Part shown: in pieces, positions 16,569 through 24,311 of the stretch | Layout: each line of letters begins with the position of its first letter | Position numbering within the stretch: position 1 is the stretch's first letter | Notes under the pieces: generated by a model | What the model saw: only the letters and a program-made list of their open reading frames with translations | Database searches by the model: none | Told to the model about the DNA's origin: nothing | Position numbers and translations under genes: made by a program | Source: Weissella fangxianensis | Lineage (GTDB): Bacteria; Bacillota; Bacilli; Lactobacillales; Lactobacillaceae | Direction of reading: 5' to 3' | NCBI RefSeq assembly: GCF_024718545.1 | Contig: NZ_JAMXDB010000015.1 | Location: forward strand, 1-37,201 | DNA length: 37,201 bases

Positions 16569-17300
16569 ATGGCTAGAGAAGTACTGTACATGAAAGTACT
16601 TAATGATTTAAACCGGCGTATTAATGCGCAAGAATTCCCAAATTTAAAATTGCCAGATGAGCGGTCTTTGGCTATCTCATATGATGTTTCGCGAAGTTCT
16701 ATTAAAAGAGCCCTCAATGTTTTGGTGCAACAAGGGATTATTTTTAAAAAACGTGGTTCAGGAACATTTGTTAATCCACTGTATTTAAAAAATCAAGGGA
16801 TGTTTAATGCTGTGGGACAAAATTTAGGTGTCTCTGATTCATTCCGCTTTAAGGGCGAAACACCAGCAATCAAATTATTAGTTTTTGAAAAAGAAATTGC
16901 GAGTGATGAGGATCGTGAGGCTTTGTTTTTAGAACCCGACGATGAAGTCTATCAAATCAAACGTCTACGTACATTGCAAGATAAAGCGTTTATGATTGAG
17001 AATGCGGTCATTCCGGTGAAATTGTTGCCAATGTTAACGGCTGAAGATATGACGCATTCCATGTTTCAGTATGCTGAACAGACAACCAACAAAGCAGTTA
17101 CCAAGTCATTCATGACGGTTACAGCTGAACCATCTAGTGACGAAGATCAACAATATTTGAATTTAGCACCGACAGAACCAGTTGGCGTCATGTCTGGTGT
17201 GTACTTTTTAGATGATGGGACACCTTTTGAAGTGGGGCAAATGCGCGTTCATTATAGCTATATGCGCTATAACAGTTTCGTTAGTTTAGACGGTGAATAA
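16569..17300 (+). CDS. GntR/HutC-family transcriptional regulator with UTRA domain
   Basis: The 243-residue protein has an N-terminal winged helix (LPDERSLAISYDVSRSSIKR) and a C-terminal ligand-binding UTRA domain (from about residue 80 to the end). Such regulators sense small molecules, often sugar phosphates. The ATG at 16569 is chosen because AGGAGG lies eight bases upstream; a GTG at 16551 would put that site inside the gene. A TATGAT -10 (16534-16539) overlaps the preceding terminator. It stands just before the phosphoketolase gene and may regulate it, but no operator was recognised, so the target is unknown. Confidence 0.88.
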   Translation: MAREVLYMKVLNDLNRRINAQEFPNLKLPDERSLAISYDVSRSSIKRALNVLVQQGIIFKKRGSGTFVNPLYLKNQGMFNAVGQNLGVSDSFRFKGETPAIKLLVFEKEIASDEDREALFLEPDDEVYQIKRLRTLQDKAFMIENAVIPVKLLPMLTAEDMTHSMFQYAEQTTNKAVTKSFMTVTAEPSSDEDQQYLNLAPTEPVGVMSGVYFLDDGTPFEVGQMRVHYSYMRYNSFVSLDGE

Positions 17301-17319
17301 TCGAATCTTTAATGTCTCA

Positions 17320-17352
17320 AATTGGGACGGTCCAATTAGGAGTTTTTTATTG
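17320..17352 (+). terminator. Weak terminator-like hairpin before xpk
   Basis: AATTGG (17320-17325) pairs with CCAATT (17332-17337), and a run of six T follows after a few bases. The stem is short and AT-rich, so read-through into xpk is possible. Confidence 0.4.
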
Positions 17353-17375
17353 TACCCCTTTTGTAAATCTGTTAT

Positions 17376-17407
17376 TATAATAGTTGTAATCCAGAAGATA
17401 ACTTCTG
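17376..17407 (+). promoter_or_regulatory. xpk promoter -10 and 5' mRNA hairpin
   Basis: A TATAAT lies at 17376-17381; a -35 is not clear (TTGTAC at 17350 is 20 bases away). About ten bases later CAGAAG (17392-17397) pairs with CTTCTG (17402-17407). A hairpin at the very start of the transcript can stabilise mRNA, which would suit a highly expressed enzyme. Confidence 0.6.
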
Positions 17408-17449
17408 CGATGGAACCTTTCTCAAAAGTAAAAAGGAGATTTAATCAAA

Positions 17450-19909
17450 ATGGCAGTAGATTTTGATTCAAAAGCATATCTAGAAAAGGTTGATGCTTGG
17501 TGGCGTGCTACCAACTACCTTTCAGCAGGTATGATCTTTTTGAAGAGCAACCCATTGTTTTCAGTAACTAACACACCAATTCAAGCAGATGACGTTAAGG
17601 TTAAGCCTATCGGTCACTGGGGAACTATCTCAGGACAAACTTTCCTATACGCTCATGCAAACCGTTTGATCAACAAGTTTGATTTGAACATGTTCTACAT
17701 TGGTGGTCCCGGTCACGGTGGCCAAGTTATGGTTACGAACTCATACTTAGACGGTACTTATACTGAAAGCTATCCTGAAATCACTCAAGATGTTGACGGT
17801 ATGGCCCGTTTGTTTAAGCGTTTCTCATTCCCAGGTGGAATTGGTTCACACATGACTGCACAAACACCAGGTTCATTGCACGAAGGTGGTGAATTAGGTT
17901 ACTCACTATCACACGCAACTGGTGCAGTTTTGGACAACCCTGACCAAATTGCTTTCACAGTTGTTGGTGATGGGGAAGTCGAAACTGGTCCTGCAATGAC
18001 TGCATGGCACTCAATCAAGTTCTTGAACCCTAAGAACGATGGTGCTGTATTGCCAATTTTGGACTTGAACGGATTTAAGATTTCAAACCCAACGATCTTC
18101 TCACGTATGAGTGATGAAGAAATTACTAAGTTCTTCGAAGGCTTGGGATACTCACCACGTTTCATTGAAAATGATGATATCCATGACTACATGGCATACC
18201 ACGAATTGGCTGCTAATGTATTCGACAAGGCTATTGAAGATATTCATGCTATTCAAAAGGCTGCCCGTGAAGACGGTCGCTACATTGATGGTGAAGTTGC
18301 TGCATGGCCAGTTATCATTGCTCGCTTGCCAAAGGGTTGGGGTGGACCAACTCATAACGCTGCTGGTGAGCCAATTGAGAACTCATTCCGTGCCCACCAA
18401 GTGCCACTTCCTTTGGCACAACAAAAGTTGGAAACTTTGCCTGAATTCGAAGAATGGTTGAATTCATACAAGCCAGCTGAATTGTTTAACACTGATGGTT
18501 CATTGAAGGCAGAAATTGCTGAAATGGCACCAAAGGGTGATAAGCGTATGGCTGCTAACCCAGTTGCTAATGGTGGACGTCGCCGTGGTGATGAGCCTAC
18601 CGATTTGACATTGCCAAATTGGAAGGACTTTGCTAACGAAGTGACGGCTGATAACCGTGGAACGGAATTGCCAGAAGGCGGCCGTAACATGGATATGAAC
18701 CTATTATCAACTTACTTCGCTGCAGTTTCAAAGTTGAACGCAACGTCATTCCGTATCTTCGGACCTGACGAAACGATGTCAAATCGTTTGTGGGAGATGT
18801 TCAAGATTACTGACCGTCAATGGATGGAAGAAGTCAAAGAACCTAATGATCAACACGAAGCTCACGAAGGACGTATCTTGGATGCCCAATTGTCAGAGCA
18901 CCAAGCTGAAGGTTGGCTAGAAGCTTACACATTGACTGGTCGTGTTGGTGTGTTCGCATCATACGAGTCATTCCTACGCGTTGTTGATTCAATGATTACA
19001 CAACACTTCAAGTGGTTGCGTCATGCGTCAGAACAACCATGGCGTAATGATTACCCATCATTGAACTTGATTTCAACATCAACTGCTTTCCAACAAGACC
19101 ACAACGGTTACACTCACCAAGATCCAGGTATTTTGTCACACTTGGCTGAGAAGAAGGCTGACTTTATTCGCCAATACTTGCCAGCTGATGGTAACACTTT
19201 GTTGGCTGTCTTTGGTCGTGCATTTACTGAACGTCACAAGATCAACCACATTGTTGCTTCAAAGCAACCACGTCAACAATGGTTCTCAGTTGATGAAGCA
19301 CAAGAGTTAGCTACTGAAGGTGTTAAGGTCATCGACTGGGCTTCAACTGTTGCTGAAGGTGAAGATGCTGATATCGTCTTTGCATCAGCCGGTGTTGAGC
19401 CAACAATCGAAGTACTTGCTGCATTGCACTTGATCAACGAAGCATTCCCAGCTGTTAAGATGCGTTATGTTAACGTTGTTGAATTGCACCGTTTGCTAAA
19501 CAAGAATGGTAAGATGAACCACGAACGTGCCTTGTCAGATGACAAGTTTACTGCATTGTTCGGTGAGTCAGGAACACCAGTTATGTTTGGTTTCCACGGA
19601 TTCGAGGACTTGATTGAGTCAATCTTCTACGAGCGTCAACACTTAGGTGCTCACGTTCACGGTTACCGTGAAGATGGTGATATCACAACTACTTACGATA
19701 TGCGTGTATACTCAGAATTGGATCGTTTCCACCAAGCTAAGGAAGCTGCAAACGTTTTGGCTGACAAGGGCGTAATTGATGCTGCTGAAGCAGAAGCCTT
19801 TGACAAGAAGATGGATGCTATCTTAGCAAAGCACTTCGATGTTACTCGTAACGAGGGACGCGATATCGAAGAGTTTACTGACTGGAAGTGGACTGCTTTA
19901 AACAAGTAA
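17450..19909 (+). CDS. xpkA: Xylulose-5-phosphate/fructose-6-phosphate phosphoketolase
   Basis: The 819-residue thiamine-diphosphate enzyme splits D-xylulose 5-phosphate (and often fructose 6-phosphate) with phosphate into acetyl phosphate and glyceraldehyde 3-phosphate (or erythrose 4-phosphate). It is the central step of heterolactic fermentation and receives the product of the araBDA route. Conserved stretches include [49 protein letters not shown] and the TPP-binding GDGEVETGP (residues 173-181). Length and domain order (XFP_N, TPP, XFP_C) are normal. AAGGAG lies before the ATG. Codon choice is strongly biased, pointing to high expression. A terminator follows. Confidence 0.97.
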   Translation: MAVDFDSKAYLEKVDAWWRATNYLSAGMIFLKSNPLFSVTNTPIQADDVKVKPIGHWGTISGQTFLYAHANRLINKFDLNMFYIGGPGHGGQVMVTNSYLDGTYTESYPEITQDVDGMARLFKRFSFPGGIGSHMTAQTPGSLHEGGELGYSLSHATGAVLDNPDQIAFTVVGDGEVETGPAMTAWHSIKFLNPKNDGAVLPILDLNGFKISNPTIFSRMSDEEITKFFEGLGYSPRFIENDDIHDYMAYHELAANVFDKAIEDIHAIQKAAREDGRYIDGEVAAWPVIIARLPKGWGGPTHNAAGEPIENSFRAHQVPLPLAQQKLETLPEFEEWLNSYKPAELFNTDGSLKAEIAEMAPKGDKRMAANPVANGGRRRGDEPTDLTLPNWKDFANEVTADNRGTELPEGGRNMDMNLLSTYFAAVSKLNATSFRIFGPDETMSNRLWEMFKITDRQWMEEVKEPNDQHEAHEGRILDAQLSEHQAEGWLEAYTLTGRVGVFASYESFLRVVDSMITQHFKWLRHASEQPWRNDYPSLNLISTSTAFQQDHNGYTHQDPGILSHLAEKKADFIRQYLPADGNTLLAVFGRAFTERHKINHIVASKQPRQQWFSVDEAQELATEGVKVIDWASTVAEGEDADIVFASAGVEPTIEVLAALHLINEAFPAVKMRYVNVVELHRLLNKNGKMNHERALSDDKFTALFGESGTPVMFGFHGFEDLIESIFYERQHLGAHVHGYREDGDITTTYDMRVYSELDRFHQAKEAANVLADKGVIDAAEAEAFDKKMDAILAKHFDVTRNEGRDIEEFTDWKWTALNK

Positions 19910-19943
19910 TCGACTAATCAGATCAATGCTGAATCGATAAAAT

Positions 19944-19988
19944 AAAAGCTCATAATCGCTAAACTTTGGCGGTTATGAGCTTTTTTTG
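19944..19988 (+). terminator. Terminator of xpk
   Basis: AAAAGCTCATAA (19944-19955) pairs with TTATGAGCTTTT (19973-19984), plus a CGC/GCG inner pair, and a T run follows. Its 3' arm overlaps the promoter of the next gene. Confidence 0.9.
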
Positions 19989-19995
19989 GTATAAT
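19966..19995 (+). promoter_or_regulatory. Promoter of the DUF4811-like gene, nested in the xpk terminator
   Basis: TTGGCG (19966-19971), an 18-base spacer and TATAAT (19990-19995) form a fair promoter. The -35 is part of the terminator loop/arm. Confidence 0.6.
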
Positions 19996-20031
19996 TTGTA
20001 ATGGTTGAATATGTTTTTAAGGAGAAAGTTA

Positions 20032-20757
20032 ATGATTGTCTTATTTGTTTTAGGAATTGTGCTGTTGGCCTATGCAGCTATCCAAGGGGTCGTGCATCAT
20101 CAAGTACGATGGGTACCGATTACGATCGGTCTTTTATTGACTATTTTTATGGGCTTGGGTGTGCAACGTGCACAACAACGGCATTTTTTAATGGCAGAAG
20201 TTCCTTTCTCAAAGACACAAAAAATTCGGCCTGCCGTTACTATTGATGGTTTCAATTTAATAACGACAGAAAAAGGTAGTAATGGACGCTTGCGTTATAC
20301 ATACCGAACAAATGACAAAACATATCAAACATTGACGCAACAAGCTAAGACTAAGGTGGTTGCAGGTCAAAAACCAACTTTGAAAACAACGGTGATGACT
20401 TATCAAGCCAATTCAACCTGGCGTCGATTCTTGCTTTTGGGGCAAAAAACGGTTGAAAAAGGAGACACAACCTATAAGTTAACACTTCCTGAGGGCTGGT
20501 ATGTTGTGCCTAAGGACAAGGTTGATGATTTACAAAAGATGGTACAGGACAATGAATCTGACATCTCAGACAAAGTGCGTGATGAGATCAATAAGCAGGT
20601 AGCTAAAAAAGTTAAAGCGGACAAAGACTTTGTTGATGATGAGGACGGTCAGAACAAATTGAAAGATGATATCGTTAAGAAAGTAACTAAAGATTCGCAA
20701 AAGCAGTTGAAGGTAGATATTGTCAATCAAATTAGTAAATGGCAAAAAGAGCAATAG
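20032..20757 (+). CDS. DUF4811-like membrane protein
   Basis: The 241-residue protein opens with two membrane segments (about residues 2-20 and 29-46), followed by a soluble part with a beta-rich section (residues 65-150) and a highly charged C-terminal helix rich in Lys and Asp (from about residue 165), possibly coiled coil. It resembles lactobacillar DUF4811 proteins of unknown function. AAGGAG (20019-20024) is seven bases before the ATG at 20032; the earlier ATG at 20005 lacks such a site. It is a single-gene unit ended by a hairpin. Confidence 0.65.
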   Translation: MIVLFVLGIVLLAYAAIQGVVHHQVRWVPITIGLLLTIFMGLGVQRAQQRHFLMAEVPFSKTQKIRPAVTIDGFNLITTEKGSNGRLRYTYRTNDKTYQTLTQQAKTKVVAGQKPTLKTTVMTYQANSTWRRFLLLGQKTVEKGDTTYKLTLPEGWYVVPKDKVDDLQKMVQDNESDISDKVRDEINKQVAKKVKADKDFVDDEDGQNKLKDDIVKKVTKDSQKQLKVDIVNQISKWQKEQ

Positions 20758-20791
20758 GGCATTTAAAGAATTAATATTATTGATTTGAACG

Positions 20792-20837
20792 AAGCGGGGT
20801 TGGAACAAAATAAGTGTTCCAACCCCGCTTTATATTT
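20792..20837 (+). terminator. Terminator after the DUF4811-like gene
   Basis: A 16-bp perfect stem AAGCGGGGTTGGAACA (20792-20807) pairs with 20815-20830. The T tract after it is weak (TATATTT). It belongs to the GGTTGGAACA hairpin family. Confidence 0.8.
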
Positions 20838-20842
20838 AAAAT

Positions 20843-21005
20843 GGCTTCAAAGCGCCTTTTGTCACGCTCTGCATAAACGCGTTCCCAAAGACTGAATCCT
20901 CAATGTAACGCAATTTACATCATTCCTGTTCTGCGCTTTGCTCCGGCCAAAAATGACGCAAATAACGTTACACGCCGGATTCAAGGCGTCTTTTGTCACG
21001 CTCTG
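20843..21005. repeat. Structured intergenic repeat, copy 3
   Basis: It opens with GGCTTCAAAGCG and CTTTTGTCACGCTCT, followed by GCATAAACGCGTTCCCAAAG, CTCAATGTAACG, the tip TTCTGCGCTTTGCTCC and CGTTACACGCCGGATTCAAG, then TCTTTTGTCACGCTCT again. The first and last 28 bases are direct repeats; the central part is palindromic. This is the longest and clearest copy and its right edge supplies the -35 of pepO. Confidence 0.82.
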
Positions 21006-21021
21006 TTCTTTGTGGTATCTT
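20993..21021 (+). promoter_or_regulatory. Probable pepO promoter
   Basis: TTGTCA (20993-20998), a 17-base spacer and TATCTT (21016-21021) lie 36 bases upstream of the pepO start. The -35 is inside the end of repeat copy 3. Confidence 0.55.
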
Positions 21022-21056
21022 ATTCTATAAGAAAAATGAAATTTTGAGGTGAAAAT

Positions 21057-22952
21057 ATGGGGACACGTCAACAAGACGATTTTTATGAAGCAATCAATGA
21101 AGACTGGGTCGCACAAGCTGTGATTCCAAATGATAAGTCACGAACTGGTGGTTTCATTGACTTAGCTGATGAAATTGAAGATTTAATGTTAGCGACAACT
21201 GATAAATGGTTAGCTGGTGAAGATGTACCAGATGATAAAGTGTTACGCAATTTTATCAAATATCACCGACTAGCTGCAGATTGGGAAACACGTAATCAAA
21301 TCGGTACTGCGCCTGTTTTGCCAATTATCAAACGTTATCAACAATTCAAGTCATTCGCCGATTTTGCGCAAAACATTGCTGCTTTGGAAAAAGAAGGATT
21401 GCCTAATGCTTTGCCATTGGGAATCGCGCCTGATTTTAAAGATGCCCAAACTTATGTTCTATGGGCAGATGCTTTAGGAACGATTTTGCCAGATACAACA
21501 TATTATGAGCCTGATCATCCACAAGGGGCGGATTTGTTGAAGAAGTGGCGTGAGTCGCAAGAACAGTTATTGCCTAAATTCGGGTTTAGTGAAAGTGAAA
21601 TTAAAGACTTACTAGATAAAGCCATTGCGTTTGATGCGCGAGTAGCTCAGGTTGTGTTGAGTCAGGAAGAATCTTCAGAGTTTGTGAAGTTATACAAACC
21701 TTATAAGTGGGCAGACTTTACTGCTTTGGCACCAGTGTTACCATTAAATGATATTGTGACTGAGATGATTGGTGAGGAACCAGACATGGTCGTTGTACCA
21801 GAAGAACGTTTCTGGCATGCAGCCGATCAATTCTTCTCAGAAGAGGCTTGGCCATTATTGCGGGCTACTTTGATTATTAGCATTGCTAATAGTTATACGG
21901 GTTACTTATCTGATGAGGTTCGGATACTAGGTGGTGCCTATGGTCGGGCTCTGTCTGGTACACCAGAACCAAAAAATCGGCAAAAGTCAGCTTATTATCT
22001 AGCTGAAGGGCCTTTTAACCAGGCGTTAGGTTTGTGGTATGCCCATAAGAAGTTTTCACCAGCGGCAAAGGCCGATGTTGAGGCTAAGGTTGCCACGATG
22101 ATTGATGTTTATAAAGAGCGTTTGCAGCAAACCACTTGGTTACAACAAGCAACACGCGATCAAGCGGTGGTTAAATTGAATGCTATCAAACCACATATTG
22201 GTTATCCTGAAAAGTTGCCGGATTATTATCAAGATAAAGTGGTTGCAGACGATGCAACATTATTTGAAGCCATGCAAAAGTTCACGCGACAAAGTATTGC
22301 GCGCACATGGGCAAAATGGCATCAACCAGTTGATCGTGATGAGTGGCATATGCCGGCACATATGGTGAACGCTTATTATGATCCACAGCAAAACCAAATT
22401 GTTTTCCCGGCAGCTATTTTACAGGCACCATTCTATAGTTTGAATCAGTCTGATTCAGCGAATTATGGTGGCATTGGGGCAGTGATTGCCCATGAAATTT
22501 CGCACGCGTTCGACACGAATGGGTCATCGTTCGACGAACATGGTAGCCTAAATAATTGGTGGACTGATGAAGATTTTGCGGCCTTTAAAGAACGGACACA
22601 AAAAATCATTGATCAATTTGATGGTTTGGATTCATATGGTGCCAAGGTAAATGGTAAGTTGACTGTTTCTGAAAATGTTGCTGACTTAGGTGGCTTTGCT
22701 GCGGCATTGGCAGCGGCAAAACGAGAAGCAGACTTTTCGGCTAAAGAGTTCTTTGTGAGCTGGGCGACGATTTGGCGTATGAAGGCTCGCCCAGAGTTGA
22801 TGAAGTTCTTCGCAGCGGTGGATGTTCATGCACCTAATAAAGCGCGTACTAATGTCATTGTTTCGAATTTTGATGATTTCTATGAGACGTTTGATGTTAA
22901 AGAGAATGATGGGATGTATCGAGCACCAAGTGATCGTACAATGATCTGGTAA
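21057..22952 (+). CDS. pepO: M13-family zinc endopeptidase (PepO type)
   Basis: The 631-residue protein is a neprilysin-like metallopeptidase that cleaves oligopeptides, in lactic acid bacteria usually in the cytosol after peptide uptake. The zinc site is HEISH with H479, E480 and H483, followed by the third ligand E539 and D543 in ENVADLGGFAAAL. The conserved FPAAILQAPFY and substrate-binding NAYYDP are also present. There is no signal peptide, in line with a cytosolic enzyme. GAGGTG lies before the ATG. It is a single-gene unit. Confidence 0.95.
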   Translation: MGTRQQDDFYEAINEDWVAQAVIPNDKSRTGGFIDLADEIEDLMLATTDKWLAGEDVPDDKVLRNFIKYHRLAADWETRNQIGTAPVLPIIKRYQQFKSFADFAQNIAALEKEGLPNALPLGIAPDFKDAQTYVLWADALGTILPDTTYYEPDHPQGADLLKKWRESQEQLLPKFGFSESEIKDLLDKAIAFDARVAQVVLSQEESSEFVKLYKPYKWADFTALAPVLPLNDIVTEMIGEEPDMVVVPEERFWHAADQFFSEEAWPLLRATLIISIANSYTGYLSDEVRILGGAYGRALSGTPEPKNRQKSAYYLAEGPFNQALGLWYAHKKFSPAAKADVEAKVATMIDVYKERLQQTTWLQQATRDQAVVKLNAIKPHIGYPEKLPDYYQDKVVADDATLFEAMQKFTRQSIARTWAKWHQPVDRDEWHMPAHMVNAYYDPQQNQIVFPAAILQAPFYSLNQSDSANYGGIGAVIAHEISHAFDTNGSSFDEHGSLNNWWTDEDFAAFKERTQKIIDQFDGLDSYGAKVNGKLTVSENVADLGGFAAALAAAKREADFSAKEFFVSWATIWRMKARPELMKFFAAVDVHAPNKARTNVIVSNFDDFYETFDVKENDGMYRAPSDRTMIW

Positions 22953-22962
22953 ACACATTACT

Positions 22963-22997
22963 TTGAGGCTTTGGACTTTTGGGAAACGTTTATACGA
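22963..22997 (-). repeat. Fragment of the structured intergenic repeat, inverted
   Basis: On the minus strand this stretch reads CGTATAAACG, TTTCCCAAAAGTC and AAAGCCTCA, matching the ATAAACGCG, TTCCCAAAG, GAAGCCTCA segment of the full copies. The rest of the unit is not seen, so this looks like a decayed remnant just after pepO. Confidence 0.6.
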
Positions 22998-23046
22998 CAC
23001 CAAGAGAAAAGCGCATCAATATTATAAAATTTAATGCATGATTAAT

Positions 23047-23089
23047 AAAAGGAGGTCGGGGCGTTTAATTAGCCCCGACCTCCTTTTTG
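23047..23089 (+). terminator. Terminator between pepO and copY
   Basis: A 16-bp GC-rich stem AAAAGGAGGTCGGGGC (23047-23062) pairs with 23072-23087 and ends in T residues. It can end pepO transcription and protects the copper operon from read-through. Confidence 0.9.
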
Positions 23090-23097
23090 CGTATTTG

Positions 23098-23127
23098 TTG
23101 ACAGTTGTAAACTAAAAATTATATAAT
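23098..23127 (+). promoter_or_regulatory. Copper operon promoter
   Basis: TTGACA (23098-23103), an 18-base spacer and TATAAT (23122-23127) match the vegetative consensus perfectly. Cop boxes lie on both sides. Confidence 0.85.
23100..23109. promoter_or_regulatory. cop box 1 (CopY operator), one mismatch
   Basis: GACAGTTGTA matches the CopY box TACANNTGTA except for the first base. It overlaps the -35 hexamer, where CopY would block RNA polymerase. Confidence 0.7.
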
Positions 23128-23136
23128 CAATATAGT

Positions 23137-23146
23137 TACAAATGTA
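23137..23146. promoter_or_regulatory. cop box 2 (CopY operator), perfect
   Basis: TACAAATGTA matches the CopY box TACANNTGTA exactly and lies downstream of the -10, 37 bp from box 1. Paired cop boxes are usual in Enterococcus-type cop operons. Confidence 0.85.
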
Positions 23147-23169
23147 AACGAAAATAAGGAGATGATGTT

Positions 23170-23622
23170 ATGGCGCAGGCACAAGATATGTCTACTGCTG
23201 AATGGGAATTGATGCGAGTTATTTGGACAATGCATGAAGCCGGTAGTAGTGACATTATTAGAGTGATTCATGGTAAAAAGGACTGGACAGAATCAACGAT
23301 CAAAACTTTGTTACGCCGTTTGGTAAATAAAGAAGTTCTAATAACGCGTAAAGTCGGACGAAAATTTATTTATCAACCATTGATTAGCGAAGATGATGCA
23401 ATGGATCAGATGACAGCTGAAACTTTTGATCGTTTGTGTCGGATGAAAAGAGGGCGCGCCATTACCAAGTTAGTTGCTAATACAACATTGAGCAAAACTG
23501 ATATTCAAGAATTACAGCAAGTTTTGGCAGAAAAAGTAGCAACCGCACCGGAAAAAGTGGCCTGCGATTGCATTGCACCAATGAGTTGTGAAAATTGTGA
23601 AGGTCATCCAGCGATGGTCTAG
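23170..23622 (+). CDS. copY: CopY-type copper-responsive repressor
   Basis: The 150-residue protein has a BlaI/MecI/CopY winged-helix domain (about residues 8-70, ESTIKTLLRRLVNKEVL) and a C-terminal cysteine cluster C132, C134, C140 and C143 (CDC, five residues, CENC). The clusters of Enterococcus hirae CopY are CxCx4CxC; this one has a slightly different spacing. In that family Zn holds the repressor on DNA and Cu(I) displaces it. Two cop boxes lie in its promoter, so it autoregulates. AAGGAG is upstream of the ATG. Downstream are two cupredoxin-like genes and a copper ATPase. Confidence 0.95.
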   Translation: MAQAQDMSTAEWELMRVIWTMHEAGSSDIIRVIHGKKDWTESTIKTLLRRLVNKEVLITRKVGRKFIYQPLISEDDAMDQMTAETFDRLCRMKRGRAITKLVANTTLSKTDIQELQQVLAEKVATAPEKVACDCIAPMSCENCEGHPAMV

Positions 23623-23635
23623 AAAGGGGTCATAT

Positions 23636-24007
23636 ATGGTAAGAATAATTGTGTTAATTATTGGTATTCTGATTATTGGCTTTATTGCTTGGTGGTTCTT
23701 TGGTAAGCACGAGTCAGAAACAGAGACGGCAGCTGTCGCATCAGATCAACAGGATGTTGATATCTTGGTTAAAGGTGGTTATTCACCTGAGCAAGTTGTC
23801 TTAAAGCAAGGTGTGCCAGCAAAATTACATTTCACACGGACTGATCCGTCAAGCTGTCTAGATCATGTTGTTTTTCCTGATTTTGGCATCAATCAAGCGT
23901 TACCACAAAATCAAGAAGAGACGGTCACGATTGATACGAATAAACCGGGTGAATATGAATGGGCTTGTGGGATGGATATGTTCCACGGCAAAGTTATTAT
24001 TAAATAA
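23636..24007 (+). CDS. Membrane-anchored cupredoxin-like protein
   Basis: The 123-residue protein has one N-terminal membrane helix (about residues 2-22) and an outward-facing cupredoxin-like domain (about 40-123). Potential copper ligands are C74 and H77 in SCLDHVVF, and C111, M113, M115 and H117 in CGMDMFHG. The ATG at 23636 is chosen because GGGG is six bases upstream; an earlier ATG at 23588 lies inside copY. It probably binds copper at the outer face of the membrane next to CopA, but this is inference. It is a close paralogue of the next protein. Confidence 0.85.
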   Translation: MVRIIVLIIGILIIGFIAWWFFGKHESETETAAVASDQQDVDILVKGGYSPEQVVLKQGVPAKLHFTRTDPSSCLDHVVFPDFGINQALPQNQEETVTIDTNKPGEYEWACGMDMFHGKVIIK

Positions 24008-24033
24008 GTGCTATATACAGGAGGTAAAAACGA

Positions 24034-24303
24034 ATGAGTGAATTACAAAAAATCGATGTAACGGTTGCTGGTGGTTATGAACCAGAAGTTGTTAGTTTAA
24101 AACGTGGTATCCCAGCCGAAGTGACATTTACTCGTACTAGTACGCAAGGTTGTTTAGATGTCGTTCATTCTAAAGAATTGGGCTTTGAAGAAGCCTTGCC
24201 CATTGACGAACCGAAAACAGTAACGATTAATACAGAAAAGGCTGGCGAATTTGATTTTAGCTGTGGAATGGATATGTTCCATGGCAAAGTTATTGTAAAG
24301 TAG
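24034..24303 (+). CDS. Soluble cupredoxin-like protein
   Basis: At 89 residues this protein has no membrane segment or signal peptide and is probably cytosolic. It shares the domain of the preceding protein: [18 protein letters not shown]40 and H45 in GCLDVVHS, and C77, M79, M81, H83 in SCGMDMFHG. It may hand Cu(I) to CopA or CopY in place of CopZ, since no MxCxxC chaperone is encoded in the window. GGAGG is close to its ATG, and the copA gene begins eight bases after its stop. Confidence 0.85.
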   Translation: MSELQKIDVTVAGGYEPEVVSLKRGIPAEVTFTRTSTQGCLDVVHSKELGFEEALPIDEPKTVTINTEKAGEFDFSCGMDMFHGKVIVK

Positions 24304-24311
24304 GTGGTCAT

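Noticed and set aside
22686-23003. 105-residue minus-strand frame over the end of pepO
   Set aside because: It is a shadow of the pepO coding strand and has no start signal or family likeness.
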